NCBI GenBank assembly: GCA_910589415.1
Contig: OU342630.1
Location: forward strand, 71,606,186 to 71,670,185
Length of the DNA: 64,000 nt
Source of the DNA: Malachius bipustulatus
Taxonomy: Eukaryota > Arthropoda > Insecta > Coleoptera > Melyridae
Direction: 5' to 3'
Below are positions 33,675-44,357 of the stretch, one piece after another; positions within the stretch are counted from its first letter, which is position 1, and each line of letters starts with the position of its first letter. The notes below the pieces were generated by a model that did no database searches, was not told the DNA's origin, and worked only from the letters and a program-made list of their open reading frames with translations. The translations under genes and the position numbers were made by a program.

Positions 33675-34630
33675 TTTTGAAATAACTTCTGAAAAAATAT
33701 ACTATGGCAAGCTTCGGAACTAAATTATAACACACGAAAAATAAAAATCTAACGATTATCTGACATTATTTTGACATTTATACTTTTAATTTATAATTAT
33801 TTTGAGTCAAATAAATAGCGAAGATTGCCAAAAAAAAAACACGAAACAAAATGAAAAATATGAGCGTTCTGTCTGCTCAAATAATTCAAAGCATGAGACA
33901 TGATTGTGCATTGTGCACATTGTGCACATTGTGCATGTGATTTATTCATGTTATCATCATCTAAACAAACACGAACGAACCAAATCAAACATCATGCGCA
34001 ACATACAGCCAGTTGTCGGTACTTTAGAGGAAATGACTGTTTCGGTTCGTTCACTTTAATTTAGTTTCATTTGCGTTCGTTTGACTACTACTCTGTTTGC
34101 TCTGTTTATCAAAGAGGTAACAATAAGTGCAAATTAAATCGAAAAACAATATCAAGCTAAATAATTTTTTTATGTATGTAAGTAGGTATCTAAAGCACCT
34201 CTATAAAATAAAAATTTAGCCGCTGTACGGTTGAAAAGAATCCCACAAAATACCGCAACATTTTTGTTAAAAATTTACGAGTTTATCTATTACCTATTAG
34301 AGGTAACAAGCCTGTTGAACTAGGTTAGTGAACTCTCGACTATGCGTTATCTGTGCTGATTTTGTTTATCAACTTATAATTATTTTGCCCAAAATTTGAT
34401 TAACCTTGGAAAAAACAAGTTAATGTTTGCGTAGGTAATACCTACTCCATGGCAATCTTTACTTTTTAATGATCCTGAATACTGAAAATGACTGAAAAGT
34501 TAGCTAAAAGCAGCCAGAGATTACCTTTCAGCAGAAGGTCTAAGATTATGGCTATGTCCCTTGATTAAATTTTTTTTTTGGAATGGATGGAGACCCGTTT
34601 TAAAGGGACTTCTTAAAATTATATTCATAT
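33675..34630. other. 5' flank of the cyclophilin-like gene
   Basis: No gene is recognised. The first ~100 bp upstream of the start codon is AT-rich with no clear TATA/initiator pair. A short decanucleotide repeat lies at about 33904-33937, roughly 230-260 bp upstream of the ATG. The rest is AT-rich without delimitable elements. Confidence 0.5.
33904..33937. repeat. 10-bp tandem repeat (CATTGTGCAC)
   Basis: About three units of CATTGTGCAC occur in tandem, each containing the palindrome GTGCAC. They sit about 230 bp upstream of the cyclophilin-like start codon. They may be a promoter-proximal binding site cluster or simply a small minisatellite. Nothing else decides between these. Confidence 0.7.
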
Positions 34631-35160
34631 TATACAGAGTGTTCCAAAAATATGAAACATATCAAAGATGTTTTTTTTTAATAACATATACCTACTCCTA
34701 TTAAAGCTTTAGATTGTCTGAAAATAAAAAATAAGAACGGTTTTTACAATTGGAGTTCAAATTGAGAGGTTTCTGAGTTATAATAAGAAACAAGTGAAAT
34801 TCGCAATTTTCTAAGTTTATGGCAGTGTACAACAAAAATGGCTCAAATAGAGGAAAACGGCTTACATGTCCTTATTTTGACTTTTTATGTAGGTACGTCT
34901 GTATGATTCAGATGAAATACCTATACATATGATAAAAAATCTAAAAAACCAGATTTTTCGTTGTATACTGCCATGAACTTTGAAAATTGCGATCTTCACT
35001 TGTTTTTAACTCAAAAACTACTCAGTCAAACTCCAACAATTAACTGTAAAATCCAGCTTTATTTTTTCTTCTCAGACAATCTACAAACGCAATAATATTG
35101 GAGCATGCCATTAAAAAAAAAAACATAACTGATGTTTCATATTTTTGGAACACTCTGTAA
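34631..35160. repeat. 530-bp foldback, TATACAGAGTGTTCCAAAAATATGAAAC ends (hairpin family A relative)
   Basis: TACAGAGTGTTCCAAAAATATGAAACAT is mirrored at the right end as ATGTTTCATATTTTTGGAACACTCTGTA. Inside are the family-A landmarks: a TGTCTGAAAATAAAAAATAAGAACGG block, GAGTTATAA..AAACAAGTGAAATTCGC, and AAAATGGCTCAAATAGAGGAAAACGGCTTACATGTCC. The right arm lacks part of this core, so the arms are unequal. Confidence 0.85.
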
Positions 35161-35837
35161 ATTATGAATTTAATTTTAATATTTTAACATTTGGAGGCTT
35201 AAAACTTTAACGGGTTCTATCCACTACAAAAACAATTTTTTTTTTAAATCAAGGCAGCCATAATCTTCCGTCGCGTATACGTTGTATATCGCGTATATAC
35301 GTGAATAACCGTGTATACTTCAATAATAATTATAGCACAACTTCCATGAAAAATTACGAATTACTCCAATCAGCCAATTTTTAGATATATCTAGGGACAT
35401 AAAAAAAAAATCACGACTCCAACACCTGTTTTTTTAAACTGAAGCTTCAACGACACCATGTCTACAGGAAAGTTTTCGCCTATTTTTGCATTTCCTAGAT
35501 TCCCCATAAATTTGTAACACGTATATAAATTCATTAACACCCTGGATATCTGATGTATTGTCAATTTATCAGACCCTTAATAACTTGTAAAGAGAATATT
35601 CCGTATTATACACGCAAGAGTAGTAAACTAAAATTTTTGAGAAAAGATTTCTAGATGCTATCGTCAACTAAATAATAAAGTCTCTTTCATTGTCTTTTAC
35701 AGCAAGAAAACATTAAAAAATTTTCAAAACTGTGGAATTTGGAACCCTATAACAGGGTGTCCGGTAAGCACCTTCAAATTTCTCGGGAGCATACAGTGGA
35801 CATCCTTTAGGTCCCTTAAGTTCTCTAATGGATCTAA

Positions 35838-36372
35838 GGGCTTCCCTAACCTAAGGGATCTCGAAGTAAATATAAACGGCGAGAACCTTATTACACATCT
35901 GAGATTTGAAGATGACATAATTCGTGTAAGCCGAGATAACAAAAGGCATGAACTGCTGAGGAGAATAGAACTGGCGTGGGCCGCATATGGGAAACTAAGG
36001 TCAGAATTGCCAATTTGCTTGAAGAGGAAACTTTTTAACCAGTGTGTCCTAACCTATGGTATTGAGACCTTGACGCTGACAAAAAAGACTGTACAGAAAA
36101 TCAGAGTAACACAGCGCGCAATGGAAAGATCAATGCTTGGACTGACCACCATGGACCGCCTAACAAACACTGAGCTGCGTAGTAAGAACTAAACTGGTTG
36201 ACGCAGTGGAGAAAATAGCAACCATAAAATGGAATTGGGCTGGGCACATTGCGAGGATGCAAGACAACAGGTGGACCAAGCGGATCAAAGAGTGGAGACC
36301 TAGACCGGACGCCCTAAGAAATAGAGGACGGCCACCAACTTGATGGTCTGATGATATCAGACGTAGGTATAC
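35838..36372 (+). pseudogene. RTE-clade non-LTR retrotransposon, RT C-terminal fragment
   Basis: The plus-strand frame reads VNINGENLITHLRFEDDIIR, in which the usual FADD of RTE reverse transcriptases is FEDD. It continues with AYGKLRSELPICLKRKLFNQ and CVLTYGIETLTLTKKTVQKI, to ERSMLGLTTMDRLTNTELRS and a stop at about 36190. After a frameshift it continues as IKWNWAGHIARMQDNRWTKR, then GRPPT and WSDDIR near 36355. That WAGHIAR...RWTKRI...RGRPPTRW order is diagnostic of the RTE clade. The 5' part is missing. The last codons of the same element appear beyond the 1.86-kb insertion at 38237-38277. It is non-functional. Confidence 0.88.
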
Positions 36373-36374
36373 AT

Positions 36375-38067
36375 AAAAACCTTCTTGCGCATCAATCGCA
36401 GAAATAGTGTATTTTTATGCGATCCAATTTATGAATATTTTCACCGCTTTTTAAATTGGCTTTCTGAAATTTTCCCTAGTCAGGTCATATTAGCGTAGTG
36501 GTTTACTGTGAAAATTGCATTTCACTTCGTTTGAAAACGTGCCGTAGAATGGATTTTTAAATTTAACAAAACCAAAATAAATGGTAAAACTGAACAATTT
36601 TGCCCCTTTTCCTTTGCCCGCCACTGACTGACTTTACCTAAAAAATACTATTTTTTACACTACCTTCAATAGATTTGAAAAAGTGAAAAGGGAGCTTTGA
36701 AAACTGAAAATTTGAAATTTTAGAGGAATAAACATAATTTAAAAATTATTCGAATATCTCCGCCATTTTTCTTATTTGCTTCTTGAAAATTTTCAGAGTT
36801 AAGGGTTATTAGTATAGTTATCTATTGGAAAAATTTCAGTTCGATTCGTACAAAAATAGAAAAATAGAATAAACGGCTATAGAAATTTAGCCTTTTTTAC
36901 CCTTTTCCTACCCATGCCACTGGCTTAATAATAAAAAAATGCAAATTTTATTGCAATAACTAAAATTTCAATAACTATTCTTCCAATAATGCTAATTTTG
37001 TTTAAAAGTTTTTGTTTCTAACTTGCTTATTTAGAGGTTCAAAATCTATCAATTTTTCCTAAAATTTAAAAGGCAGCCATTTTGGAACGGCTATTCCGAT
37101 TTTACTCAAGACCGACTACTTGCAGTTATATTACTACAAAAAAAATTTCAGCCCCCTAAATTGAAAACTGCGACCAGAAACCGTGCCTCATGACCGGTTT
37201 TTTTTTGGAAATTTGGAGGGACACCCTGTAAAAGTAACAAAACTTTAGGAAAATTATTTTTACGAAAATCAAACGTCATCTCTAAGTTTCACAAGAGTAA
37301 AAAATTTCGTTCATTAATCTTGAAAGGTGAAGCTACAGGGGCGTTTTTAAAATTTTAGAGAAATAAACATCATGTAAAAAAAATTCAAATAACTCCGCCA
37401 TTTTTGTTATTTACTTCTTGAAATTTTTAAGGGCTAGAGGCTATTAGTATAGTTGCCTACTGTGAAAATTTCAATTTAATTCCTTCAAAAATGTGCTCAG
37501 AAATTGTTAGAGAAATTTAGCGATTTTTACCCTTTTCCTACCCACGCCACTGGCTTATTAATAAAAGTAATGCAAATTTTATAACATTAAATCAAATTTC
37601 AATTAATTTTCCTCCAATCATGTTGATTTAGTTTCAAAGTTATTTTTCCATCTTACTCATACAGGGGTTCAAAAAAAAGCAATTTTTCAAAAACTTCAAA
37701 TGGCCGCCATTTTGAAACGGCTCGGCCGATTTTGCTCAAGTACAATACCAGACCAGTTCTTATATATATATTACTCCCACAAAAATTTCAGTCCCCTAGA
37801 TTGAAAACTGCGACCTGAAATGAGATGACAAAAACGGGATATGGGGAATTTTGAAAGGACACCCTGTAGAAGTAACGCGACTTTAGGAATTTTTTTCAAC
37901 GAAAATCTAACGTCGTTCCAAAGCTTTACAAGGATCCAAAATTTCATTCACTAATCTTGAAAGATAAAGCTACAGGAGCGTTTTGAAAATCGAAATTTCG
38001 CGATTTTGGAGAAATATATATATATATAAATATATATATAAATATATATATAAATATATATATAAAT

Positions 38068-38099
<32 letters not shown>

Positions 38100-38236
38100 C
38101 GTGGGCAGGTGAATTTTGGAAAACCACTTTTTCGTGATCTGGGGGTCATGATCGGTGGACATTTGATGAGTTTGGGTGATTTTCGAAAAGTGATGTCGTC
38201 CTCAATAGTGTATTTTTTTATTAAAAAATACACTAA
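36375..38236 (+). mobile_element. unclassified 1.86-kb dispersed repeat, copy 1 (inserted in the RTE fragment)
   Basis: It starts near ACCTTCTTGCGCATCAATCGCAGAAATAGTG and ends with the hairpin AGTGTATTTTTTTATTAAAAAATACACTA. A second copy lies in reverse orientation at 51638-53366. The interior holds about two and a half units of ~640 bp: the landmark CCTTTTCCTACCC(A/G)(T/C)GCCACTGGCTTA recurs at about 36900 and 37537, ACACCCTGTA(A/G)AAGTAAC at about 37211 and 37862, and AATAAACAT(A/C)AT at about 36728 and 37365. A (TATAAATA)n run lies near the 3' end. The motif AGTGTATTTTT appears close to both ends. No ORF of note is present. It could be a non-autonomous Helitron-like or other DNA element, but no class signature is decisive. 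Confidence 0.8.
38005..38098. repeat. TA-rich microsatellite, (ATATATATAA)n
   Basis: An alternating TATATATAAATA pattern of about 90 bp lies inside the 1.86-kb repeat. The corresponding place in the second copy (about 51775-51808) is much shorter, so the tract has changed length between copies. Frames rich in Tyr/Ile across it are not genes. Confidence 0.95.
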
Positions 38237-38277
38237 TAAAAAGTGGATACAAGAGGCTTATATCCAGCATGATGATA
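38237..38277 (+). pseudogene. RTE C-terminal tail separated from its body by an insertion
   Basis: The plus strand reads NKKWIQEAYIQHDD and then runs into a GATGAT end. RTE-clade proteins normally close with a W..LEEAYIQQW-type segment shortly after RPPTRWSDDI, and RTE 3' ends carry short TGA/GAT repeats. The natural partner is the fragment ending at about 36372. The 1.86-kb repeat therefore sits between two parts of one RTE copy. Confidence 0.65.
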
Positions 38278-39233
38278 TAGGGGAAGTCAAAATAAACCTA
38301 GTCCATAAAAAAATATTTCCCAAAGTGTCCCTAAACAGAGATAGCCCCAAAATAGTATCCAATGATTTACATTTTTGGCTCTAACTTTTGAACCGAACTG
38401 TGTAATTCGATGAAATTTTGATATTTTATAGAGGCCATAAAGATTCATCAAGCCATGCATATCAGAGAAGATGTTTGACATCGTCAGGGGAGTCAGGAAC
38501 GGACTTACCACCACACACGTTGGGTGAAAGTTTTTTCTGGTGTCACTTTACAGAGCTGAAAACTTATTTTTTCAATATATACTGGTTTTTTACTGGTCAT
38601 TCATCTTTATAAAAGGTACTCTAAATTTATTTCGATAAAACTGTCGGTTTTCGAGATAAATCGGTTTTTAGGTATGCGAAACACTCAAAAGTTGGTAATT
38701 TGGTAAAGTTGGTAAGTTGGTAACACATGCAGGTAAACATTAAGTTAAGTTCTTGTTAAACGTACCCCTACATAATGTGTTACTATTGGGGGAACTTGGT
38801 CAAAATTAGCATGAAAGTCGATTTATTTCGAAAACCGCCAGTTTTATCGAAATAAATTAAGAGTACCATTTTTAAAGATAAATGACCAGTGTATTCAAAA
38901 AATAAGTTTTCAGCTCTGTAAAGTGACACCTGAAAAAACTTTCACCCAACGTGTGTAGTGGTAAATCCGTTCCTGACTTCCCTGACGACGTCAAACAACC
39001 ACTCTGATATGATATGGCTTAATTACTTTTTATGGTCTCTATAAAATATTAAAATTTCAGCGAATTATAGAGGTCGGTTCAAAAGTTAGAGCCAAAAAAG
39101 TTGGGTAGCCTTTTGGGGCTCTGTATCTTCGTTTAGGGACACTTTAGAAAATTGTTTTAATGACAGACTAGGTTTATTTTGACCTCCCCTGTATGCTCTT
39201 GGTAAATTAGGAGGTACTTACCGGACACCCTCT

Positions 39234-40256
39234 ATATGAATATCAACGAGAGAAACGCACAATGAAGAAATCTTCACTCGACTTAATGTGAAAGCAAAAT
39301 AAGGATATTAGCTTGTCTGTCAGCTATTATAATAAGAGTTCTTTTTTCGTGCCGTTGTCGTGCAGTCCTAATGGATTGAATAGTCATGTTCATGTTATTA
39401 TGATAAACAGATACATATACATATTTATACTTGTCCTTGTCTTCTTCAAAGTTCACCAGTGACATATACGTCATGTTATTATCACACCGTAGAATGTGAA
39501 CTAACTTCTAATTAACAAACTTCTCTTTGAGATCTTCTCGGATCTCAAAGGAAAACTCAGAAGATACATCTGTTACTACCTACAGTCTCTGACGTAATAA
39601 TTTTTAGGTACATATAAAAAAAATGAAACTTCCTATCATGTAATAATATTGTATGAAGTTTTCCGTCATAAAATGAAAATTTAGTAGAAAAAGTTATGAG
39701 TCTGAGGGGAAAACGCACAAGTTTACGAAAAAAGTCTGAAGAGAAAGACAGCACTGTTTCGCCTTGAGTAAGACTCATCAGTGCTCTCTCCAGATTAATG
39801 TGATTTGTGTCGGTCGTAGAAATTAATTTTCATTTTCCGTTATTAAAAAATGCACGCAATTATGTAGCGGTTAGCGGTTTTAATATTTATTCAAAAGTCT
39901 TCTACTTTCCCTAGGGGGTGAGGCATACACTTGGTCTGGGTCTCTTCTATTTTCTCTCCCAATCCATTCCTAATAGCTATCCCTGTTTCATTCCCGCTTC
40001 CAGTTGCATATACTTTTATCGTGTTTCTCGCGTTTACTCGCCGTCTCTTTCTTAATCATGTAAGCGATTAGATTTGGCTTAAGTGTCTTTGGCTTGAGAA
40101 TTTTCCATTCCTCCAGTCGTCCATTCTGATCATGAGTCCTCACTGAACTCTTTGAATCCTGACAAACCAATTCCTGATCTTTTTTGCTGTTATAATTGGA
40201 AGCTTTGTCTTGAATCCATTTTGGAAGTGATTTAGATAAAAGCTTCATATTATTAT
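39234..40256. other. intergenic stretch, nothing recognised
   Basis: AT-rich DNA. Short minus-strand frames at 39283-39474, 39557-39778 and 39988-40248 have no recognisable family. No inverted repeat or microsatellite stands out. Confidence 0.45.
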
Positions 40257-41269
40257 CAGGGCCAGATTATTGATGAGGCAATATACCTAGGCAGTTGAGG
40301 GGCGCCGACTTCTTTGGGGGCTCGAGTGCGGGGGCGCTATCACCCGCAGCAAACATTATTTCACAAAAAAATAGCGAGAAACTGAGTTTGAATATTTCTT
40401 TAATTCAAACATAATTCTGTAGAAAGCTTCTGGTGTGCCATAAATCACAACGTGTTAGAGGTGTGATACCCGCCCGACAACAGGCCCCCGAGGTAAAAAA
40501 TAACACCCATTCCGCCGCGGCCTGATGTATTGTTTTGTTGCATTATTATTCATGATTCACAATCACAAACTCGACAGATGGCATGTACTTAGTAGGTACC
40601 TACTTATCGTAAAAAACTTCTAGAGCATCAATCTCTGAATAAGTGTCTTTGTTATGAATTATTGCGGCAATTTTGAATAATTTCCGCCATTTGTGCTTCC
40701 TGAAATGTTTCAAGGTCAAAGCTGCGATTAGTATTATACAGGGTTATAACTAATTCCAGGAATGTCGGAAACCGTAATAGAAACCCGTTAAATTAGCAAA
40801 ACTCTTCTATTCATGCAGATATTTTTCTAAAATTTAGTTTTTGAGCATAAGATGACTAGTTGTTCCAAATAACTTCATTAGTTTTTAGTTACTTTCTTAC
40901 GTTTTTGTGATGCAACTGTCAACTTGTTTTCAATAATGTCTTTTCCAAATGTCAACTGTGAAAGTTTTTTTCGATAATTTCTTTGGACGGGGATTGAAAA
41001 ATTAGCAATTTTTTCGAAAATCAAAACGATAGGCGAATGCATTTTCAACTAGTTATTGGATAATTGCGTGACCTGGATCAAAAATTTTCACCTGTCATAA
41101 TGTCTAGCTCGTCCTCACCTTCCCCACCATTTAACGTCAATAAATTTACTCGCGCAGAACTGCATATTATGAAAAACCTTACAAGCCACTGAGAAAAGGG
41201 GGTTGGGGAAAGGGGGTAAGTCGCTATAATACTGCTGCCTATGGGCACAAAAGTAATAATCCGGCCCTG
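40257..41269. mobile_element. 1.0-kb element with CAGGGCC(G/A)GATTATT terminal inverted repeats
   Basis: The left end CAGGGCCAGATTATTGATGAGGCAATATACCTAGGCAG is mirrored at the right end by CTGCTGCCTATGGGCACAAAAGTAATAATCCGGCCCTG. The left interior carries a GC-rich stretch (GGGGCGCCGACTTC..GGGGGCGCTATCACC). The GGGCCGGATTATT terminus with GGGGCGCC nearby is a pattern I associate with widespread arthropod non-autonomous DNA elements. The centre encodes nothing recognisable and includes another motif TATACAGGGTTATAACTAATTCC (about 40737). Confidence 0.75.
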
Positions 41270-41574
41270 CATTTTATTCATTCTTGATGTTATCCATGCA
41301 GTGGGATTAGCTCCCGCCGGCATAATTGTCTCTTCTACAAATCCACAGAGAAATTAATCCAATAGAGCTGGAAAGGGTGAGTCTGAGAACTTTTTATTTA
41401 CATTTGAAAACAGTTCAGGCATAACAATAAATGCCGCTTTAGAGTAATGGGTTTGATTACAGTTATCTTGCAATCAAAAAATGTTCAATATTTTCACTAT
41501 TCGTTAATTGGTATGTTTGTAGGTAAAATAATTAGAAAAATAACAATATGAAATTATCTTTTATTATACAGTGT

Positions 41575-42188
41575 GTCTACGTAACTTGGAGTCATATCAT
41601 ATGACTTTTTGGAGTCATATACTTTTTTATTGTCCATTTTAGGAAAAAAGTTGTTCTCCATAAAAAGTGGTCCATGGTCTAATAAAATGATATAGTGAGA
41701 CATCAAATTTTTGCAGTCGTATACGAGGTTTGTCCAAGAATATTAATTTTGCCAGAGAGTGAAGTACCTTTTGTGAAGTTGAGAGCGAAGTTGATCAATA
41801 TTGCAAACAACATCCAAATATGCAATAACATGTAGTTGCGTAACCAACAAAAAACAGCATAAAAACTGAAACACTACAGATAAAACGTACCTCTTTGATA
41901 AAGATGAATTGCATATTTGAATGTTATTTGCAGTGCTGTTCAATTTTTTCAGTTTCATAACAGTTATTGTTGATATTGTCAAAAACAAATTGATTTTTTT
42001 TCAAGATTTTTTAAACTATTTTACAAGATTCGTGTTATTGGACAAACCTCTCATACGACTGCACAAATTTGATGTCTATTTCTTTTTAATTTTTTAGCCT
42101 ATGCATTTTTATGCAGAATAACTTTTTTCTAATTTGGATATTAGTAAAGTTTTCCAAATAATTCCAACTTACGTAGACACACTGTATA
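41575..42188. repeat. two nested foldbacks, TATACAGTGTGTCTACGTAA outer ends
   Basis: Outer arms: TATACAGTGTGTCTACGTAACTTGGAGT (41575) mirrored by ATTCCAACTTACGTAGACACACTGTATA (ends 42188), plus ACATCAAATTTTTGCAGTCGTA mirrored by ACGACTGCACAAATTTGATGT. Inner element: CGTATACGAGGTTTGTCCAAGAA (about 41717) mirrored by TTGGACAAACCTCTCATACGA (about 42040). It holds a palindromic centre with matching ATGCAATAACATG/TGAATTGCATATTTG and ACTGAAAC/GTTTCAT blocks. No coding sequence is present. Confidence 0.82.
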
Positions 42189-43493
42189 AATATTATCAGA
42201 AACAAAAATTACAAAAAACCATTATTAACCATTTCATGGTAAATACTAATGATACGACTTATCAATATCATTATTCAAATTATGAAAAGTCGGAAGTTCA
42301 TGTAGGGGTAAATGGTAATAATCGGATTTGCAGAATTTTAACGAAGGTATTCGGAAGTACGGAAATTCCTGTACTTATCATGACGCGAAAATAATGTACG
42401 ATGAGATTTATAGCCTGAATGATAAAATTAGAAACATTTCCATGTCCATGAATTTAATTGGTCCAGTTTTTCAGAATACATTTTTCACTAGAAATAATTA
42501 TTAGGTCAAAAACGTGCTTTTAAACATATAAATCCAGCTACTTACTAGTTACTACGCACTTTTTCTGCGATTCATATGGGGATTCCAAGAATGAACTTTA
42601 ATTTACCTATACCAATAAATAATTTTTTTCAGATGATGTCATTTTTTAAAGAATGATTACCACATTATGAATGATATGTGCATATCATGTAGGTAAATTA
42701 TTCGATTACATCAAGTGCAATGTGCATATGTAAATCAAGTGTTACTTCTTTCAGTTCTTGTTTGCTTAATAAATTATCTTTTGGTAAATGAATTTGTATA
42801 AAATATGTTAACATAATTTACCAAAAGTGAAAAAACTTAGGTGCTCAGTTCCTTGGTTACCGAAAACAAACTTACCTTATGGCAGATCTGGACCGCAGAA
42901 AGTGAGCAAGATCGACGATCGCAGCACTCAAGGTTGAGCAAGGAAAGTTTAGGGACGAAGTTCATGAAACTGGAATCAAAAGGACGGCTGTGGAGAATCG
43001 GAGCAAAACAGAGAGAATGGACACTGGACTGGGACAGTTTGGTTTGGATGATGGTATAGGCAATGTTTATTATGTTGATAAGCAAAGCGCGCAACGGTAA
43101 TGCACACATTATCGACCCACTCCATGAAATGCGCACAGGTTGGCACAGCTGAGCTTCTAAAGGCTTGTTTCAGTTATGTACAGGATATTGCATGCAAAAC
43201 AATTGGTCACACTTTTTTCTGTCATTATCCACTAATTATGGACATTTTTGCGATTCCATGAATTACTTGTTTTATGGTGATCCGCCCGCGGAGAATTTCC
43301 AAGATTAACTACTATTTTCTTAGCAGAAGGATATAGGTAGGTAGTAGGTAGCCAAACTATATGAACCTTTTCACGAAGTTGTTCAGTTTGAAGTCACCTA
43401 TATGATATGATATCCAATCTACCTGTAGTAATAAAACTTATTACGTCTAACGTGTTCCTTCCTGTTAGTGTATTACCTACGGACCTACACGCG
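42189..43493. other. intergenic, no firm gene; possible splice-site-flanked patch
   Basis: Mostly AT-rich. Between about 42870 and 43140 the composition is less AT-rich, and on the minus strand the patch ends at a consensus GTAAGTTTG donor (at 42874), so a non-coding or 5' exon on the minus strand is conceivable. The frame there (..PKLSLLNLECCDRRSCSLSA..) matches no family I know. No further support exists. Confidence 0.35.
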
Positions 43494-44357
43494 AGTCAAG
43501 TTAGCTATGCTTCAGCCAGCCACAATTTTGGAGCCACGCTTTCGGCCACGACGTATTAAACTGAAAAAAAAATTTTCTGAAATTTTGTTCAGAAAAGTTC
43601 CAGTTTTTATAATAATGGCTAGCCCGCACTTTCGGCCACTATAACTTTATAAACCGAAAAAATCATTTTGTTGAAAATTTGCTGAAAAAATCGGAAATTT
43701 TATAATCATGGCCAGCCATACTTTCAGTCACGGACTGAAAAAACAAATTTTTGCTGAAAATTTGCTGAAAAAGTCTGAAATTGTATTATAAGGCCAGCCA
43801 CGCTTTCAGACATGAACTTTATAAACCGAGAAAATCATTTTTCTGAAAATTTGCTGAAAAAGTCTGAAATTTTATTATAATGGCCAGCCACGCTTTCAGT
43901 CGCGGACTGAAAAAAACTGAAAAACAAATTGTTGCCGTAAATTTGCTGAAAAAAGTCTGAAATTTTATAATAATGACCTACCACGCTTTCAGCCATAAAC
44001 TTTATAAACTGAGAAATTAATTTTTGCTGAAATTTTGCTTAGAAAAGTAAGAAATTTTATAATCATGGCCAGCAATACTTTCAGTCACAGAATGAAAAAA
44101 AAAATTTGCTTAAAATTTGCTGAAAAAATTTGAAGTTTTATAATAATGACCTGCCACGCTTTCAGACATGAACTTTATAAACTAGCAAAATCATTTTTGC
44201 TGAAAATTTGCTGAAAAAAGTCTGAAATTTTATAATAATGACCTGCCACACTTCCGGCCACGGACTTAACAAACGAAAAAAAAAATTACTGGAAATTAAT
44301 AGAAACGCTCTCTCCCTGTCCGAAAGCGTGGCTGGCCGAAGCGTAGCTAACTTGACT
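43494..44357. mobile_element. terminal-inverted-repeat element filled with a ~100-bp tandem array
   Basis: The left end AGTCAAGTTAGCTATGCTTCAGCCAGCCAC is mirrored by GTGGCTGGCCGAAGCGTAGCTAACTTGACT at the right end, with ~28 of 30 bases pairing. Between them are about eight degenerate units of roughly 90-110 bp, each reading like GGCCAGCCACGCTTTCAGNCATGAACTTTATAAAC, then GAGAAAATCATTTTTGCTGAAAATTTGCTGAAAAAGTCTGAAATTTTATAATAAT. Units alternate between a CATGAACTTTATAAAC form and a CACGGACTGAAAAAA form, hinting at a ~200-bp dimer. The unit's GGCCAGCCACGCTTTCGG resembles the terminal repeat itself. Confidence 0.88.

Larger units (their letters stand above)
35752..39233. repeat. large foldback (outer element of a three-level nest)
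   Basis: The left tip ACAGGGTGTCCGGTAAGCACCTTCAAATTT..GAGCATACAG (35752-35796) is mirrored at the right tip as CTGTATGCTC..AAATTAGGAGGTACTTACCGGACACCC (39187-39230). The left arm breaks off at about 35797 and resumes at about 38281 (GGGAAGTCAAAATAAACC, mirrored by GGTTTATTTTGACCTCCCC). The main arms then run 38281 to ~38690 and ~38815 to 39190 with clear mirroring, for example GTGTCACTTTACAGAGCTGAAAACTTATTTTTT. The ~2.48 kb between the two pieces of the left arm is foreign: an RTE fragment that itself carries a 1.86-kb repeat. Without insertions the foldback would be about 1.0 kb. Confidence 0.85.

Noticed and set aside
37944..38233. Tyr/Ile-rich minus-strand proteins
   Set aside because: They are translations of the TA microsatellite in the 1.86-kb repeat and recur in the other copy only because the repeat recurs.
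43494..44357. CRISPR-like array
   Set aside because: Units are degenerate and contiguous without unique spacers, the DNA is insect-like, and the array is bounded by terminal inverted repeats.
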